Positions 5,543 through 6,882 of a stretch of 6,882 nt of DNA are shown one piece after another (position 1 is the stretch's first letter; every line of letters starts with the position of its first letter). The position numbers and the translations under genes are program-made. The DNA is taken from the NCBI GenBank assembly GCA_035655235.1, contig DASRUX010000194.1:1-6882 (forward strand), given 5' to 3'. Below the pieces are notes generated by a model. That model was not told the DNA's origin, did no database searches, and was given only the letters and a program-made list of their open reading frames with translations. The stretch comes from JAGTRP01 sp035655235. Its GTDB lineage: Bacteria; Pseudomonadota; Gammaproteobacteria; Burkholderiales; Rhodocyclaceae.

Positions 5543-6882
5543 CTATACGGCTCTCGGGTCGAAGGCGTCGCGGATCACGTCGGCGAACAGATTAGCCGCC
5601 AGCACCAGGACCAGCATGACGACGAAAGCCGCCGCCAGGGACCACCAGACCACCGGTTCCCGGCCAAGTTCCAGGCGAGCGTTGTTGATCATGGTGCCGA
5701 AGCTGATGGTATTGGGATCGACCCCGATATCGATGTAGGAAAGCACCGCCTCCGCCAGTACCAGCCCGGAGAAATCCATCACCAGGGTGATGATGACGAT
5801 ATGCATCAGGTTGGGCAGGATGTGGCGGAGGATGATCCGCCAGGACGACACCCCAAATGCCTGGGCTGCCTGGATGTATTCCAGTTCCCGTAGCTTCAGG
5901 GTTTCGCCGCGCAACAGCCGGCACAAGCTGGTCCAGCTGGTGATGCCGAGGATGAAGCAAAGGGCCAGGAGCCGCAGGTCGGCCCGTTCGGCGACGGTGG
6001 AAAACCACTGGGGATGGGTGTCGATGACTACCTGCATCATGAGCACGGCGGCGGCAATGAGCAGCACCGAGGGGACGGAACTCAGCACCGTATAGACATA
6101 CTGGATCAGGTCATCCACCCAGCCGCGGAAATAGCCGGCGACGATGCCCATGAATACGGCCACAGGCAACATGACGAGCGTGGTCACTAGGCCGATGATG
6201 AGCCCGGTACGAATGCTCTTCAGCACCTGGTAGAGGACATCCTGGCCCACCTTGTCGGTTCCGAAGACGTGGTAATAGCCGGCCAGACTCAGCAAGGGCA
6301 ACAGTAGCGCCAGGAGAACCCCACTGGTCATCAGGAGGGCATTCCAGGCGAAGGGGGTTTCGCACTGCCAGATGCGCCGCCAAGCCTCGCGCCGGCCTAC
6401 GCCCTCCCGTTGGCAGACCCCCATGGCAACCAGGGCCGCCACGCCACACCAGGCCAGGGTGGCGAGCGCCAACCCCAGCCCAGCCTTCACCGCCACATCG
6501 ACAGGCAGACGGGCTTCGTCATCACCCAGATGGGCGCCGCCGAACTTCAGGCGAGGATACTCGCGGGTCTGGCCGCCGCCGGGCAGCTCGACGGTTTCCT
6601 TGGCGTAGAGCCGGGTGGCAAACGGTGCTGAATAAGTCTTCTCGTTGTGGGTACGGATCGGGTTGGCGATCACATCTAATAGCGAAAGCACTTCGATCGA
6701 ATATACGGCAGGCTTATCAGCCGCGCCGCCCTCCAACTGCGGCCGATAATGGAGGGAATCCAGAAGGCCAATGCCGGCAAAAACCATCAGCACAGTGGCC
6801 GCAGCCATGCCCACCCGGCTCCTGCCTACCCGCCGCCAAGCTGCGAGCAAGTGCTCGGTACGCGCGATGACAAAGCCGAAAC
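5543..6882 (-). CDS. Peptide-type ABC importer permease, DppC/OppC-like (5' end beyond the right edge)
   Basis: An inner-membrane permease forming half of the channel. The frame stays open to the right edge. The first internal start codon is a TTG at 6850, but the frame continues upstream (FGFVIARTEHL), so the true start is probably outside. Counting from 6850: a first membrane segment at about 15-31; a soluble stretch at 32-118 containing EKTYSAPFATRLYAKE; a second segment at about 119-145; a third at about 168-192. The usual core then begins with YYHVFGTDKVGQDVLYQVLK, typical of the DppC/OppC entry to the transport domain. Core segments lie at about 215-240, 253-278, 294-310, 350-372 and 402-424. 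The EAA coupling loop is at 324-347 (EYIQAAQAFGVSSWRIILRH). It ends IRDAFDPR, as many family members do. The region before the core (about 190 residues) is long for DppC/OppC (usually about 80-100). It is first in the visible operon; the partner permease and binding protein are probably upstream. Confidence 0.92.
   Translation of the reverse strand, partial: FGFVIARTEHLLAAWRRVGRSRVGMAAATVLMVFAGIGLLDSLHYRPQLEGGAADKPAVYSIEVLSLLDVIANPIRTHNEKTYSAPFATRLYAKETVELPGGGQTREYPRLKFGGAHLGDDEARLPVDVAVKAGLGLALATLAWCGVAALVAMGVCQREGVGRREAWRRIWQCETPFAWNALLMTSGVLLALLLPLLSLAGYYHVFGTDKVGQDVLYQVLKSIRTGLIIGLVTTLVMLPVAVFMGIVAGYFRGWVDDLIQYVYTVLSSVPSVLLIAAAVLMMQVVIDTHPQWFSTVAERADLRLLALCFILGITSWTSLCRLLRGETLKLRELEYIQAAQAFGVSSWRIILRHILPNLMHIVIITLVMDFSGLVLAEAVLSYIDIGVDPNTISFGTMINNARLELGREPVVWWSLAAAFVVMLVLVLAANLFADVIRDAFDPRAV

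Noticed and set aside
3763..5595. Long plus-strand frames (3763-4776 and 4792-5595) opposite the ATPase gene
   Set aside because: They lack any recognisable domain and mirror the codon bias of the minus-strand ATPase, which has every expected motif.

Overview
This window is very GC-rich (about two-thirds by eye), with a strong G/C bias at codon third positions. The gene content and protein style (PAS histidine kinase, HugZ-family flavin-barrel protein, MltD without a lipobox, Dpp/Opp-type peptide importer) suggest a betaproteobacterium, possibly of the Rhodocyclales. That placement is inference from style; no marker gene is present to confirm it.

Layout: (1) Positions 1-1073, minus strand: 5' part of a cytosolic PAS-containing sensor histidine kinase whose ATPase end runs off the left edge. 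Its translation start is ambiguous, because the best Shine-Dalgarno serves a start codon in another frame. (2) Positions 1102-1271: a divergent intergenic region. (3) Positions 1272-1919, plus strand: a HugZ/PNPOx-like split-barrel protein with a DUF2470-type C-terminus. (4) Positions 1920-2052: a compact regulatory region with a TATAAT -10 box, preceded by four TGTnAC-like direct repeats at about one-helical-turn spacing. (5) Positions 2053-3534, plus strand: mltD, a lytic murein transglycosylase with a LysM domain and a basic C-terminal tail. (6) Positions 3541-6882, minus strand: the downstream end of a peptide/nickel-type ABC importer operon. It holds a permease (5' end off the right edge) followed 4 nt later by a double-NBD ATPase.

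How the genes may work together: the two importer genes form one transcriptional unit entering from the right. It probably continues upstream into the partner permease and the solute-binding protein. mltD and the importer converge, with 6 nt between stop codons. A role of the importer in taking up murein peptides released by MltD is an attractive but unproven idea. The histidine kinase and HugZ-like gene are divergent and not obviously linked to the rest.

I see no RNA gene, insertion sequence, CRISPR array or phage gene. I find no clear novel multi-gene system. The most useful leads are the kinase start/frame anomaly, the phased repeats before mltD, the missing fourth cysteine in NBD1, and the extended N-terminus of the permease.
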